Positions 15,531 to 23,953 of a stretch of 64,000 nucleotides of DNA are shown here, piece after piece. The DNA is taken from NCBI GenBank assembly GCA_052034585.1, contig JBPOIJ010000023.1, positions 62,001 to 126,000 on the forward strand, read 5' to 3'. Made by a program: the position numbers and the translations under genes. Source of the DNA: Xiheimicrobium sp052034585. Lineage in GTDB: Bacteria > Myxococcota > Myxococcia > Myxococcales > Myxococcaceae. The notes under the pieces were generated by a model. It did no database searches and was not told where the DNA came from. It was given only the letters and a program-made list of their open reading frames with translations. Within the stretch, counting starts at the first letter, position 1; the number at the start of each line of letters is the position of its first letter.

Positions 15531-17558
15531 TCAGGGCGCGCCGCCAGTCTGGGACTTGAGGCGCTCGCGGAGCGAAGAGAAGAAGTTCTGCTCCTTCTCG
15601 GTGGGCGGCCCCGCGGGAATCGCCTCCAAATCGATGATCTCACAGAGGTCTTCAGGAATGTCCTGGAGGAAGCGGCTGGGGGTTCGAGGCACGTCACGGC
15701 CGCGGCGGATTCGGTTGGTGGCGCGGGTCATGACGAGGTGCTCTCGCGCGCGGGTCATTCCGACGTAGCAGAGCCGGCGCTCCTCTTCTGGATTCGGCAG
15801 CTCGCCCTGCATGCCGGAGTGCGGGAGCAGTTCTTCCTCGAGGCCGAGGAGAAAGACGACCTTCCACTCGAGGCCCTTGGCGCCGTGGAGCGTCATCAGC
15901 GTCACTCGACCGAGCGCGCGGTGCGACTCGTCTTCTTCCTCCTTCGTGTCGAGGGCGAGGCGGTTCAAGTACGTCATCAGCCCGGCCTTGGGGCCTTCGC
16001 GTTTCTCGTACGCCTCGAGCGAGTCGATCACCTGCGCGACGGCTTGGGCCTTGCGATCGGCAGAGGCGGCAGAGGGGGCGTGGCTCCGCGCGGCGCCGAC
16101 GAAGTCGATCTCGGAGAACAGCTCGCGGGTGACGTGCGCGAGGTTGCCCTTGTTGAAGAGCTTTCGGTAGCGCTCCACCATGGAGAGGAAGTCGGCGACC
16201 TTCTCGGGAGCGCCCTGCGGCACCTCGGGGATCTCGTGCGCCTGCTCGAGCGCCTTCCACAGCGGCACCTCGTTCTCGACGGCCCAGTGGGTGATCCGCT
16301 CCATGGTGACGTCGCCGATGCCGCGCGCCGGCACGTTGATGATGCGCAGCAGGCTCGACTCGTCCTTCGGGTTGGCGATCAGCTTGAAGTAGGCGATCAC
16401 GTCGCGCACTTCGCGGCGATCGAAGAACTCGCTCCCGCCGACGACCTCGTAGCGAACTTCTTTTTCTCGCAGCGACTCTTCGACGGGCCGTGACTGGCCG
16501 TTGGTGCGGTAGAGGACGGCGATCTCTCCTGGAGGAACGCCCCGCGCGATCGTCTCCCGCACCTCCCGCGCGACGTAGCGGGCCTCTTCCTCTTCGCTCG
16601 GCGCCGAGACGAGCCTGATCTTCACCCCACCCTTCTGATCGGTCCACATCCGCTTGGCGCGGCGGTGCGGGTTCTTCTCGATGACGGCGTTGGCTCCGTC
16701 GAGGATGAAGCTGGTCGATCGATAGTTCTGCTCGAGGCGAATCGCCTTTCCGCCCGGGAAGAACTGCTCGAACTCGAGGATGTTGCGCACCTCGGCGCCG
16801 CGCCACGAGTAGATGCACTGATCGTCGTCGCCGACGGCGCAGACGTTGGAGTGGGCCTCACCGAGGTGTTTGAGCACCTCGAGTTGGGCGCGGTTGGTGT
16901 CTTGGAACTCGTCCACCATCAAGTAGCGGAAGCGCTTCTGGTAGTCCTTCTTCACCGCGGGGAAGCGCTGGAAGATCGTCGACGGGTAGACGATGAGATC
17001 GTCGAAGTCGACCGCGCCCTGGGCCTTCAAGGCGAGCTGGTAGAGCGGGAAGACGAGGTGCGCGACGAGATCGAGATCGTCACCCTGCCCTTCGGGTTTG
17101 GGCTGCGGCTCGATGCCGGAGTTCTTCGCGCGCGAGATGATGGTGAGCACCTTGCGTGGGTCGAAGGTGCGATCGTCGACGTTGCGCTCTCGCATCGCGC
17201 GGCGGACGAGGGCGATCTGATCGCCGGTGTCGGCGATGGCGAACTTCTTGGGCCAGCCGAGGCGAGGCAGGTGTTCCTTGAGCACCTCGGCGCCGAAGGC
17301 GTGGAAGGTCGAGAGGGTGACGCCGAGGGCCTTCTGCCCGGCCATCTCGACCACGCGCTCCTTCATCTCGGCGGCGGCCTTGTTGGTGAAGGTGACCGCG
17401 AGGATGGAGCGTGAGGGGACCTTCTTCTCGAGCAGGTGGCAGATGCGGTGGGTGATGACGCGCGTCTTCCCAGAGCCGGCGCCGGCGAGCACGAGCAGCG
17501 GGCCATCGGTGGTGAGGACGGCCTCGCGCTGAGGCGGGTTGAGGTGCGACAGATCCAC
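15531..17558 (-). CDS. UvrD/Rep-family superfamily-1 DNA helicase
   Basis: A 675-residue SF1A 3'-5' helicase. The Q-motif region is LNPPQREAV. Walker A is GAGSGKT (26-32), motif Ia is VTFTNKAAAEMKER, Walker B is MVDEFQDTNRAQ, motif III is VGDDDQCIYSWRGA, motif IV is LEQNYRST, motif V is TLMTLHGAKGLEW and motif VI is RRLCYVGMTRARE. The length and LSHLNPPQ start suit Rep/UvrD/PcrA. The C-terminus is short and lacks the Tudor-like tail typical of PcrA/UvrD, so I leave the symbol open. It probably acts in repair or replication restart. Start is GTG at 17558. Divergent from the hydrolase gene with 82 bases between. Confidence 0.93.
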   Translation of the reverse strand: MDLSHLNPPQREAVLTTDGPLLVLAGAGSGKTRVITHRICHLLEKKVPSRSILAVTFTNKAAAEMKERVVEMAGQKALGVTLSTFHAFGAEVLKEHLPRLGWPKKFAIADTGDQIALVRRAMRERNVDDRTFDPRKVLTIISRAKNSGIEPQPKPEGQGDDLDLVAHLVFPLYQLALKAQGAVDFDDLIVYPSTIFQRFPAVKKDYQKRFRYLMVDEFQDTNRAQLEVLKHLGEAHSNVCAVGDDDQCIYSWRGAEVRNILEFEQFFPGGKAIRLEQNYRSTSFILDGANAVIEKNPHRRAKRMWTDQKGGVKIRLVSAPSEEEEARYVAREVRETIARGVPPGEIAVLYRTNGQSRPVEESLREKEVRYEVVGGSEFFDRREVRDVIAYFKLIANPKDESSLLRIINVPARGIGDVTMERITHWAVENEVPLWKALEQAHEIPEVPQGAPEKVADFLSMVERYRKLFNKGNLAHVTRELFSEIDFVGAARSHAPSAASADRKAQAVAQVIDSLEAYEKREGPKAGLMTYLNRLALDTKEEEDESHRALGRVTLMTLHGAKGLEWKVVFLLGLEEELLPHSGMQGELPNPEEERRLCYVGMTRAREHLVMTRATNRIRRGRDVPRTPSRFLQDIPEDLCEIIDLEAIPAGPPTEKEQNFFSSLRERLKSQTGGAP

Positions 17559-17640
17559 GACGCGGTCTGTCTACCCCAGCAGCCGGCCCGCGTGATCACC
17601 GTTCCCGGATCGAAAGGTATGCCATGCTCCAGAGCGGTCG

Positions 17641-18387
17641 ATGCCTTCGCTTCGAGTCAGAGGCTGCTCCTACGAGTACGCCTGGTGGGGCTCGGGCGTC
17701 GAACGCGCTCCCGTGGTGCTCCTTCACGAAGCGACTGGCCACGCGCGTGGCTGGGGTGAGCTGCCGCAACGGCTCGCCGAGGCGACCGATCGGCGGGTGT
17801 ACGCGTACTCCCGCGCGGGCTGGGGCGAGTCCGAGCCACTCGCGGCGCCGTTGTCGGCCGGGTACCTGGAGACCGAAGCCCTCGAGACGTTTCCAGCGAT
17901 CCGGGACGCGCTCTCGCTCGAGCGGGTGATCCTCGTCGGGTTTCAGGAGGGCGCCTCGATCGCGCTCATTCACGCGGGGGCGAGCTCGGTGCCGGTGGAA
18001 GGCGTGGTGGCGATCGCTCCGTTGCTCTTCGCCGACGACGTGCTGAGGCACGAGATCCAGCGGCTGATCGCGAAGGGGCTGCCGCAGTCGATGGAGTCGC
18101 TCGCCACCGAGCCCGAAGCCACCGCGAGCCAGTGGGCCGGCCTGTGGACGGGCGCCGCCTTCCGAACCTGGAGCCTCGACGACTTCGCGAAGGGCGTGAC
18201 CTGTCCCGTCTTGGCGCTGCGCGGCGAGAACGACGGGATGACGTCGGCCGAGCACCTGCGACGGTTGGAGACGTTGGTGAAGCAGGTCGAGCTGATCACC
18301 TTGTCGGGGTGTCGGCGCGCGCCACACTTGGAGAAGACCGCCGCGGTGGTGACCGCCCTCTCCGCCTTCATGCGCGGGCTGGCCTGA
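17641..18387 (+). CDS. alpha/beta-hydrolase fold protein with altered nucleophile elbow
   Basis: A 248-residue alpha/beta-hydrolase of the haloalkane dehalogenase/esterase size class. The oxyanion strand reads VVLLHEATGHARGW. The nucleophile elbow is G100-F101-Q102-E103-G104 in VGFQEGASIALIHA, so Gln replaces the usual Ser/Asp/Cys nucleophile. The acid (LRGENDGMTS) and the His (RAPHLEK) are in place. Unless the alignment is shifted, this would be catalytically dead in the usual sense or use other chemistry. ATG start. It stands alone between a helicase gene and the Cys-rich gene. Confidence 0.8.
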   Translation: MPSLRVRGCSYEYAWWGSGVERAPVVLLHEATGHARGWGELPQRLAEATDRRVYAYSRAGWGESEPLAAPLSAGYLETEALETFPAIRDALSLERVILVGFQEGASIALIHAGASSVPVEGVVAIAPLLFADDVLRHEIQRLIAKGLPQSMESLATEPEATASQWAGLWTGAAFRTWSLDDFAKGVTCPVLALRGENDGMTSAEHLRRLETLVKQVELITLSGCRRAPHLEKTAAVVTALSAFMRGLA

Positions 18388-18434
18388 GCAGCTGAGAACT
18401 TCATGGTTCGAGAAAGCTGAGGAATACTCCGCGC

Positions 18435-18914
18435 GTGGCTCGTGACTCCAAGAAGATCATCGACCCGAGCGAGGCCCGCACGCTGGTCGCCACCCTCGAC
18501 CGGCGCCGCTTCCTCGAAGAGCTGAACCGGCTGACGCAGACGTTCGCGTCCGATCCGGGGAACCCGGGCAGCTACGCCTGCAAGGAGTGCGTGCGCTGCG
18601 CGAACTGCATGTTCTGCGAGGGCTGCGAGGCCTGTTACACCTGCACCCACTGCATTCGCTGTGAGCTCTGCAACAACTGCTCGCACTGCGTCGATTCGAA
18701 GTCGCTCCATGGCTGCGCGTACTGCGTGCAGAGCGAGAACTGCACCTCGAGCGCCTACGTCGTCTTCAGCCGCAACCTGTCCGATTGCACCTACTGCTTC
18801 GGCTGCGTCGGGCTCTCGAAGAAGGACTTCCACATCTTGAACGTGGGCTTCACCCGGCAGGAGTACTTCGAGCTGACCGCGCGCCTGAAGAAGGAACTCG
18901 GCCTCAAGGGCTGA
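18435..18914 (+). CDS. cysteine-rich (Cxx)n repeat protein
   Basis: A 159-residue protein. Residues 1-45 are an ordinary helical N-terminus (SEARTLVATLDRRRFLEELN). From about residue 49, thirteen Cys occur at exactly every third residue (YACKECVRCANCMFCEGCEA and onward). Six more Cys follow in looser spacing (HGCAYCVQSENC, SDCTYCFGCVG), giving 19 in all. The C-terminus (KDFHILNVGFTRQEYFELT) is normal. There is no signal peptide, so it is likely cytoplasmic. The strict period of three could be a narrow beta-helix or a multi-metal (Zn or Fe-S) binding array. I recall similar myxobacterial proteins under a misleading CaiB/BaiF label, with no tested function. GTG start at 18435. Confidence 0.8.
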   Translation: MARDSKKIIDPSEARTLVATLDRRRFLEELNRLTQTFASDPGNPGSYACKECVRCANCMFCEGCEACYTCTHCIRCELCNNCSHCVDSKSLHGCAYCVQSENCTSSAYVVFSRNLSDCTYCFGCVGLSKKDFHILNVGFTRQEYFELTARLKKELGLKG

Positions 18915-18920
18915 GCGGGC

Positions 18921-19997
18921 ATGGAAGCGCCGCCGCTTCCGTCGACGGTGGCCGAGCTCGATCAGTGGAGCGTCTACGCGGATGCGTTGCTCGAGCGCGC
19001 CGATCCCTTCGGAGACTTCCTCCGCCTCGACCTCGCCCTGCCCGCCTCGCCCACCACGTCCGAGCTCGACGCGTTCCACGCGGTGACCGTTCGCCGCTGC
19101 CGGGATCGGCTGTTCGCGAGCTCGGAGTGGCTGCTCGGCATGGCGCGCACCCTCATCGTCAGGGCTGACGTGCGCAGGCGAGTGATGTCGCGCACCGTGC
19201 CTCCACTCTGGGCCGGGCCGGAGGCGTTGGCCGACGCTGCCGATCTCGTGCGCCGCCCGCACTTCGCGCGGCTCGAGGCGCTGAGGATCGCGCTCGCGTC
19301 ACCCTCGCTCGGGAGATTCTGGACGCGCCTGGTCAACCGACTCCCGCCGTCGTGCCGGCGGCTCGAGCTCGACACGCGACTGTTCAACCCGGACGAGCTG
19401 CAGGCCGTCGCGACCCAACTTCCCGATCGGTTCAGCGAGCTCCGGCTCACCTCGTTCAGCGACGCGGTCCTCGAGCGACTCGGCCCTCGGCTGACGACGC
19501 TCGAGCTCGCGTGCGCGGTCGAAGAAGCCGAACTCCGCCGCCTCGATCGGCTCGCGCCGCGCTGTGAGGTGATCGTTCACGGCGTGGCGACCGACGCGTG
19601 TCTTTCGTCACCCCGCGTCCGGCTGGGACGACCCGGTGACGGCGTCTTCACCTCTCCCGAGACCGGAGCGGCCTGCGTCCTCTCGCGAACGACCCTCGAC
19701 GTGCTTCAGCGCAGCTTCGGCGTCGTCGGGGCGCGTGCTCAATTGTCCCGGACCGTTCCCGAGGCGTGGTGGCTTCGTACCGTTCCCGTCGGCGTGGGAC
19801 TCGAGGCCGCCCCGGGGCTCGGATCGAGCGACGTCATGCGGCACCCAGATGGCTCCTGGACGATCTCGTCCGCGAGGAACGCGAACACGCGAATCGAAGT
19901 CGACCGCGGCACGACCTCGACCGGGCCCACTCCGCTCCTCGAAGGAATGCGCGTTCACTTCAGCGCTCAACCGTGGCGGTTCTCGATCGCGAAGTAG
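18921..19997 (+). CDS. TIGR02996-type domain protein with FHA-like C-terminus
   Basis: A 358-residue protein. Residues 8-50 (ELDQWSVYADALLERADPFG, then FLRLDLAL) fit the TIGR02996 repeat-companion domain found in myxobacteria and planctomycetes, whose function is unknown. A middle region (about 110-220) resembles irregular leucine-rich text (LEALRIALASP, LRLTSFSDAVLERLG, LTTLELACAVEEAELRRLD). The last 90 residues resemble an FHA-like beta-sandwich (HPDGSWTISSARNANTRIEV, then LLEGMRVHFSAQPWRFSI). The FHA call is a pattern impression. The ATG at 18921 is six bases after the Cys-rich gene's stop, so the two may be co-transcribed. Confidence 0.65.
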   Translation: MEAPPLPSTVAELDQWSVYADALLERADPFGDFLRLDLALPASPTTSELDAFHAVTVRRCRDRLFASSEWLLGMARTLIVRADVRRRVMSRTVPPLWAGPEALADAADLVRRPHFARLEALRIALASPSLGRFWTRLVNRLPPSCRRLELDTRLFNPDELQAVATQLPDRFSELRLTSFSDAVLERLGPRLTTLELACAVEEAELRRLDRLAPRCEVIVHGVATDACLSSPRVRLGRPGDGVFTSPETGAACVLSRTTLDVLQRSFGVVGARAQLSRTVPEAWWLRTVPVGVGLEAAPGLGSSDVMRHPDGSWTISSARNANTRIEVDRGTTSTGPTPLLEGMRVHFSAQPWRFSIAK

Positions 19998-20000
19998 CGC

Positions 20001-21176
20001 TCACAACACCCGCACGAACCACGCCTTGAGGTACTCGGTCTCGGGGAGCGCCGGGAGCACGGGGTGATCGATGCCCGCTCCGCGCCGCTCGAGGATCTGG
20101 ATCGATCGCTTCGCGTCCCTGGCGGCCTCCAGCACGAGCTCGTCGAACGTCTCGCGCGACACCTTCCCTGAACACGAGCACGTCACCAGGAGCCCCTCGG
20201 GCGCGACCAGCTTGAACGCCCGCACGTTGAGCTCGTGGTACGCCCGCTTCGCCGTCGCGATGCCTTCTTTGCGCTTCGCGAGCCCGGGCGGGTCGAGCAC
20301 CACCGTGTCGAACTGCTGGCCTTCGTCGGAGAGGCTGCGCAACACGTCGAAGGCGTTCGCGGTGCGGACCTCGACGTGGCGGTGACCGTTGCGCTCCACG
20401 TTCGCGCGCGCACGGTTGGCGGCGTCGGCGTCTTGCTCGACCGCGATCACCGAAGCGCAACTCCGGGCGAGGCTGAGCGCGAAGCCACCGTGATAGCTGA
20501 ACGTGTCGAGCGCCCGCCCTGTCGCGAGCTGTCCAGCGCGGAGGTGATTGTCGAGCTGATCGAGGAACGAGCCCGTCTTCGAGTCGACCAGCACGTCGAG
20601 TTCGAGCACCGACTCGCCCTCGTGGTAGCGGATCAGCGTCGGCCCTTCGCCCGCCAGCAGCTTCGACTCACGCGGCAGCCCTTCGAAGTCGCGACCCGAC
20701 GCATCGTCCCGGCAGGCGACGATCGACGCGCCAGTGAGACTCCGGAGCATCGGCGCCCAAGCCGCCTTCCTCGCGTCCGCGCCTTCACTCAGGCACTGCA
20801 TGGTGATCGCCGAGCCATACCGATCGACGATGAGCCCGGGTACGAGATCGGCCTCGGCGTGAACCACCCGAAAGGCGTCGCGGCCCTTCAGCGAGGCGCG
20901 GCGAGTGAGCGCCCGCTCGAAGCGTGACCGCCAGAAGGCCTCGTCGACGCGCTCGTCCTTCGAGAGCTTCTTCGACACGAAGCGCAGCGCGATGGGAGAG
21001 GCCGTCGAGGTGAACGCCTGCCCGAGCGCGTTCTGCTGCGAATCCACCACGTCGACGATCGCGCCCGGCTCGAGCCCCTGCGGCCAGGACTCGACCTCCT
21101 GCCGCCACACCCACGGGTAGCCTTGCCTCACCGACTTCGCCGCCTTGAGGCTCACCTTCGCGATCGGCGCGCTCAC
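20001..21176 (-). CDS. class I SAM-dependent 23S rRNA methyltransferase, RlmI-like
   Basis: A 391-residue protein in the RlmI/RlmK-like layout. A PUA-type N-terminal domain (about 1-75; KAAKSVRQGYPWVWRQEV) is followed by a small EEHEE-like insert (FRVVHAEADLVPGLIVDRYG) and a Rossmann methyltransferase. Its SAM motif I is ALDTFSYHGGFALSLA, motif IV is VVLDPPGLAKRK, and the active-site Cys lies in VTCSCSGKVS. RlmI makes m5C1962 in 23S rRNA in E. coli; the exact base here is inferred from family only. Start is GTG at 21176, forming a GTGA overlap with the upstream zincin lipoprotein gene. Confidence 0.9.
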   Translation of the reverse strand: MSAPIAKVSLKAAKSVRQGYPWVWRQEVESWPQGLEPGAIVDVVDSQQNALGQAFTSTASPIALRFVSKKLSKDERVDEAFWRSRFERALTRRASLKGRDAFRVVHAEADLVPGLIVDRYGSAITMQCLSEGADARKAAWAPMLRSLTGASIVACRDDASGRDFEGLPRESKLLAGEGPTLIRYHEGESVLELDVLVDSKTGSFLDQLDNHLRAGQLATGRALDTFSYHGGFALSLARSCASVIAVEQDADAANRARANVERNGHRHVEVRTANAFDVLRSLSDEGQQFDTVVLDPPGLAKRKEGIATAKRAYHELNVRAFKLVAPEGLLVTCSCSGKVSRETFDELVLEAARDAKRSIQILERRGAGIDHPVLPALPETEYLKAWFVRVL

Positions 21177-22453
21177 TCGAGGCCTCGGGCGGCCAGCTCT
21201 CCATCGTCTTCGCCGCGAAGGTGCCCCAGCTCGTGGAGCAGCGTCACTCGCATCTGGGTGATGAGCTCTTCCCGCGTCTTCACCGCTCGCCCCAGGTTCT
21301 TCCGGTACAGCGCGACCGATCGGCAGGGCGTCCCGTCTTGCGGGGTACAGGCCTCCTGGAGCGGCGGCCCGCGGAACAACCCGAGGATCGAGGGAGAGAG
21401 CGGCGGCTCACCCGTGGTGAGATCGGCCTCCTCTGGCAGATCTTCGGCCTTCACCGGAACGCCTTCGAGATCCTTCTTCACGTCTGCTGGCAGGCCCGCG
21501 ATCAGCGTGTCGAGCTCCTTCTGAAACTCGTCCATCGGCAGCATGACGGGAGCCCAGAATCGATCGGGCGCGAGCTTCAGGGCCTTGGCGAAGTGCTTCT
21601 CGGCCTCCGCGGTCTTGCCTTCGCGTTCGAGCAACAGGCCCAGGTGGTAGTGGGCGTGCGCCGAACGTTGCTTGTCGTCGACCAGCTTCTGGAACGCAGC
21701 CTTGGCCTCGGCGAACCGGCAGCGCTCGAACAGCCCGATCGCCCGCTCGAACGCCGCCTCGGGGTCGTTCTTCACCCGAGCGAGCACCCAGTCGGCCTTC
21801 TCGATCGCCTCTGCGTTGCGGCCGACGTCGTTCAGGGCAATCGCCGCGACTCGGGCAAACTCGAGCGCGGTCTCGCGATCGGCGGGCTCGTCCTCCTCCT
21901 CGGGCTCGGGGCTGAGCTCTCCCGCTGGGAGCAACGCGAGTTCGAACCCTCGCTCGGCGTAGATCACCCCCAGCTCGTCCACCTCGCGCGCCGACGGCAG
22001 CACCACCGCATAGAGCTCGGCGGCCCCCAGCAACGCCGGCAACGACTGGGGGTCGATCGCGAGCGCACGCGCGTAGGCGAGCTTCGCCTCCTCGAGCCGA
22101 TCGAGGGCGACCAGGGCGCGACCGCGCTCGACGTGGGTCTCCGGCTCATCGGGGCTCAAGGCCGAGGCCTGCGCCGCGCACGACAGGGCCTCGTCCCACT
22201 TCTGCTTCTTCGCGAAGGCCTTCGCCGCGTCGAGCGGGTCCTTCCCCTTCGCGTCACAGACCGCGAGCGGGTGAACGTCCTCCTCGTGTTCGGCCAGGTG
22301 CTCGCCCTTCGGCAACACCACCGCGGCGGTCGGCTCCGAGCAGTCGCAGCTCCCAGCGTCAGGCGCGATCGCCACCACCTGCTGCTTCGGACAGCCCAGG
22401 AAGAGCGCGAGGCACAGGCTCGCCACCACGGTCCTGTCGGGCACTCGCTGCAT
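21173..22453 (-). CDS. lipoprotein with TPR repeats and C-terminal minimal zincin (PF06262-like) metallopeptidase domain
   Basis: A 426-residue protein. It has a signal peptide with lipobox (LCLALFLGC), then a short Cys-containing linker. Several TPR units follow between about 70 and 300 (AAKAFAKKQKWDEALSCAAQ, AKLAYARALAIDPQSLPAL, AHYHLGLLLEREGKTAEAEK). Residues 330-426 match the zincin-like family: SILGLFRGPPLQEA, VALYRKNLGRAVKTREELI and the metal site HELGHLRGEDDGEL (HExxH-x2-G-x-D). The fusion of a lipid-anchored TPR scaffold to this minimal peptidase is unusual. No inhibitor gene is visible. The stop overlaps the methyltransferase start. ATG at 22453. Confidence 0.85.
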   Translation of the reverse strand: MQRVPDRTVVASLCLALFLGCPKQQVVAIAPDAGSCDCSEPTAAVVLPKGEHLAEHEEDVHPLAVCDAKGKDPLDAAKAFAKKQKWDEALSCAAQASALSPDEPETHVERGRALVALDRLEEAKLAYARALAIDPQSLPALLGAAELYAVVLPSAREVDELGVIYAERGFELALLPAGELSPEPEEEDEPADRETALEFARVAAIALNDVGRNAEAIEKADWVLARVKNDPEAAFERAIGLFERCRFAEAKAAFQKLVDDKQRSAHAHYHLGLLLEREGKTAEAEKHFAKALKLAPDRFWAPVMLPMDEFQKELDTLIAGLPADVKKDLEGVPVKAEDLPEEADLTTGEPPLSPSILGLFRGPPLQEACTPQDGTPCRSVALYRKNLGRAVKTREELITQMRVTLLHELGHLRGEDDGELAARGLE

Positions 22454-22510
22454 TCGTCGTGTTCGTAGCTGATGTCGCCCGGGCCGTCTCCGTCTTCCCC
22501 GACGGAACGC

Positions 22511-23794
22511 TCAGGCCGACTTCTTTTCCTTCTCGAAGAGCACCTGGGGCGCTTCCTTCTTCAGCACCACGCCCTCGGTGATGCGGCACTCACGCACGCC
22601 GTCCCGGAAAGGAACGTCGTACATGATGTCGAGCATCGCGTCTTCCATGATGGCCCGCAGCCCGCGCGCACCGGAGTGACGCCGCAAGGCCTCCTTCGCC
22701 ACCGCCCGCAGCGCTTCTTTGCTGAACGAGAGCTTCACCTTCTCCATCTCGAACAGCTTCTGGTACTGCTTGGTGAGCGCGTTCTTCGGCTCGGTGAGGA
22801 TCGTGACGAGATCGTCTTCCTTGAGATCGTTCAAGGTGGCGATCACCGGGAGCCGACCGATGAACTCGGGGATCATTCCGAACTTCATCAGATCGTCTGG
22901 CTCGACCAACCGGAGCAGCTCGCCGACGCTGCGCTCCTCGCGCGACTCGATGGTGGCGCCGAAGCCCAGGCCCTTCTCGCCCGTACGCCGCCGAATCACC
23001 TGCTCGATGCCGTGGAAGGCGCCGCCGCAGATGAAGAGGATGTTCGAGGTGTCGACCTGAATGTACTCCTGCTGGTTGTACTTCTTGCCGCCGCGAGGAG
23101 TGACGTTCGCCCGAGTGCCTTCGATGATCTTGAGGAGCGCCTGCTGCACGCCCTCGCCGCCGACGTCGCGGGTCGCCGACGGGGTGTCGCCGTTCTTGCG
23201 AGCGATCTTGTCGATCTCGTCGACGTAGACGATGCCGCGCGCCGCCTTCTCGACGTCGTAGTCGGCGTTGTGGAGCAGGTTCTGGATGATGTTCTCGACG
23301 TCTTCACCCACGTAGCCGGCCTCGGTGAGGCTGGTGGCGTCGGCGATGGTGAAGGGCACGTTGAGGAACCGGGCGAGCGACTGCGCCAGGAGCGTCTTGC
23401 CCGAGCCCGTCGGCCCAAGCAGGAGGATGTTCGACTTCGAGAGCTCGACCTCTTCCGGTCCCGGGAGCTTCATGCCCGGCCGCGGCCGCTGCGAAGGCTT
23501 GCGCTGATAGATGCGCTTGGAGTGGTTGTAGACGGCCACCGCGAGCACGCGCTTGGCGAAGTCCTGACCCACCACGTAGTCGTCGAGGAACGTCTTGATC
23601 TCGACCGGCGTGGGCAGGCTGACCTGCGGCCGCGCCTCTTCCTTCTCGTTCTCCTCCGCGATGATGTCGTTGCAGAGCTTGATGCACTCGTCGCAGATGT
23701 AGACGGTCGGCCCCGCGATGAGCTTGCGGACCTCGCGCTGCGACTTGCCGCAGAACGAACAAGAGAGGTTGACGTGATGCTCGCCCTTCTTCAC
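22511..23794 (-). CDS. clpX: ATP-dependent Clp protease ATP-binding subunit ClpX
   Basis: A 427-residue AAA+ unfoldase. The N-terminal zinc domain has CSFC and CDECIKLC pairs. Walker A is GPTGSGKT, the pore loop is GYVGEDVEN, Walker B is IVYVDEIDKIA, the RKH loop is near VIRRRTGE, and the ClpP-docking loop reads LGFG. Sensor 2 is in HSGARGLRAIMEDAMLDIMY. ClpX recognises substrates such as ssrA-tagged proteins and feeds ClpP. The start is GTG at 23794 because GGAGG sits five bases upstream; further upstream text is Arg-rich. Neither clpP nor tig is adjacent, unlike the usual tig-clpP-clpX order. The neighbours are myxobacterial hypotheticals. Confidence 0.97.
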   Translation of the reverse strand: MKKGEHHVNLSCSFCGKSQREVRKLIAGPTVYICDECIKLCNDIIAEENEKEEARPQVSLPTPVEIKTFLDDYVVGQDFAKRVLAVAVYNHSKRIYQRKPSQRPRPGMKLPGPEEVELSKSNILLLGPTGSGKTLLAQSLARFLNVPFTIADATSLTEAGYVGEDVENIIQNLLHNADYDVEKAARGIVYVDEIDKIARKNGDTPSATRDVGGEGVQQALLKIIEGTRANVTPRGGKKYNQQEYIQVDTSNILFICGGAFHGIEQVIRRRTGEKGLGFGATIESREERSVGELLRLVEPDDLMKFGMIPEFIGRLPVIATLNDLKEDDLVTILTEPKNALTKQYQKLFEMEKVKLSFSKEALRAVAKEALRRHSGARGLRAIMEDAMLDIMYDVPFRDGVRECRITEGVVLKKEAPQVLFEKEKKSA

Positions 23795-23953
23795 ACCATC
23801 CTCCGTCGGGGGGAACGACCTTCGGCCTCGACTGTAGCCGCAGGTGCGGCGCGAAGAAAACTCTAGCAACGTCGCCCGCGTGGGGCACGACCGAGCACCG
23901 TCAAGAACGTGACGTGAGGCGCCAAGCGTGCAGGAGCCGGGCGAACGGGCAGC

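Noticed and set aside
17970..19262. A 430-codon open frame on the minus strand
   Set aside because: It lies opposite the hydrolase and Cys-rich genes, is Arg/Ala/His-rich and matches no family; typical of GC-rich antisense frames.
22472..23866. Long plus-strand frame opposite clpX
   Set aside because: It is the antisense of a gene with complete ClpX motifs and shows no domain of its own.
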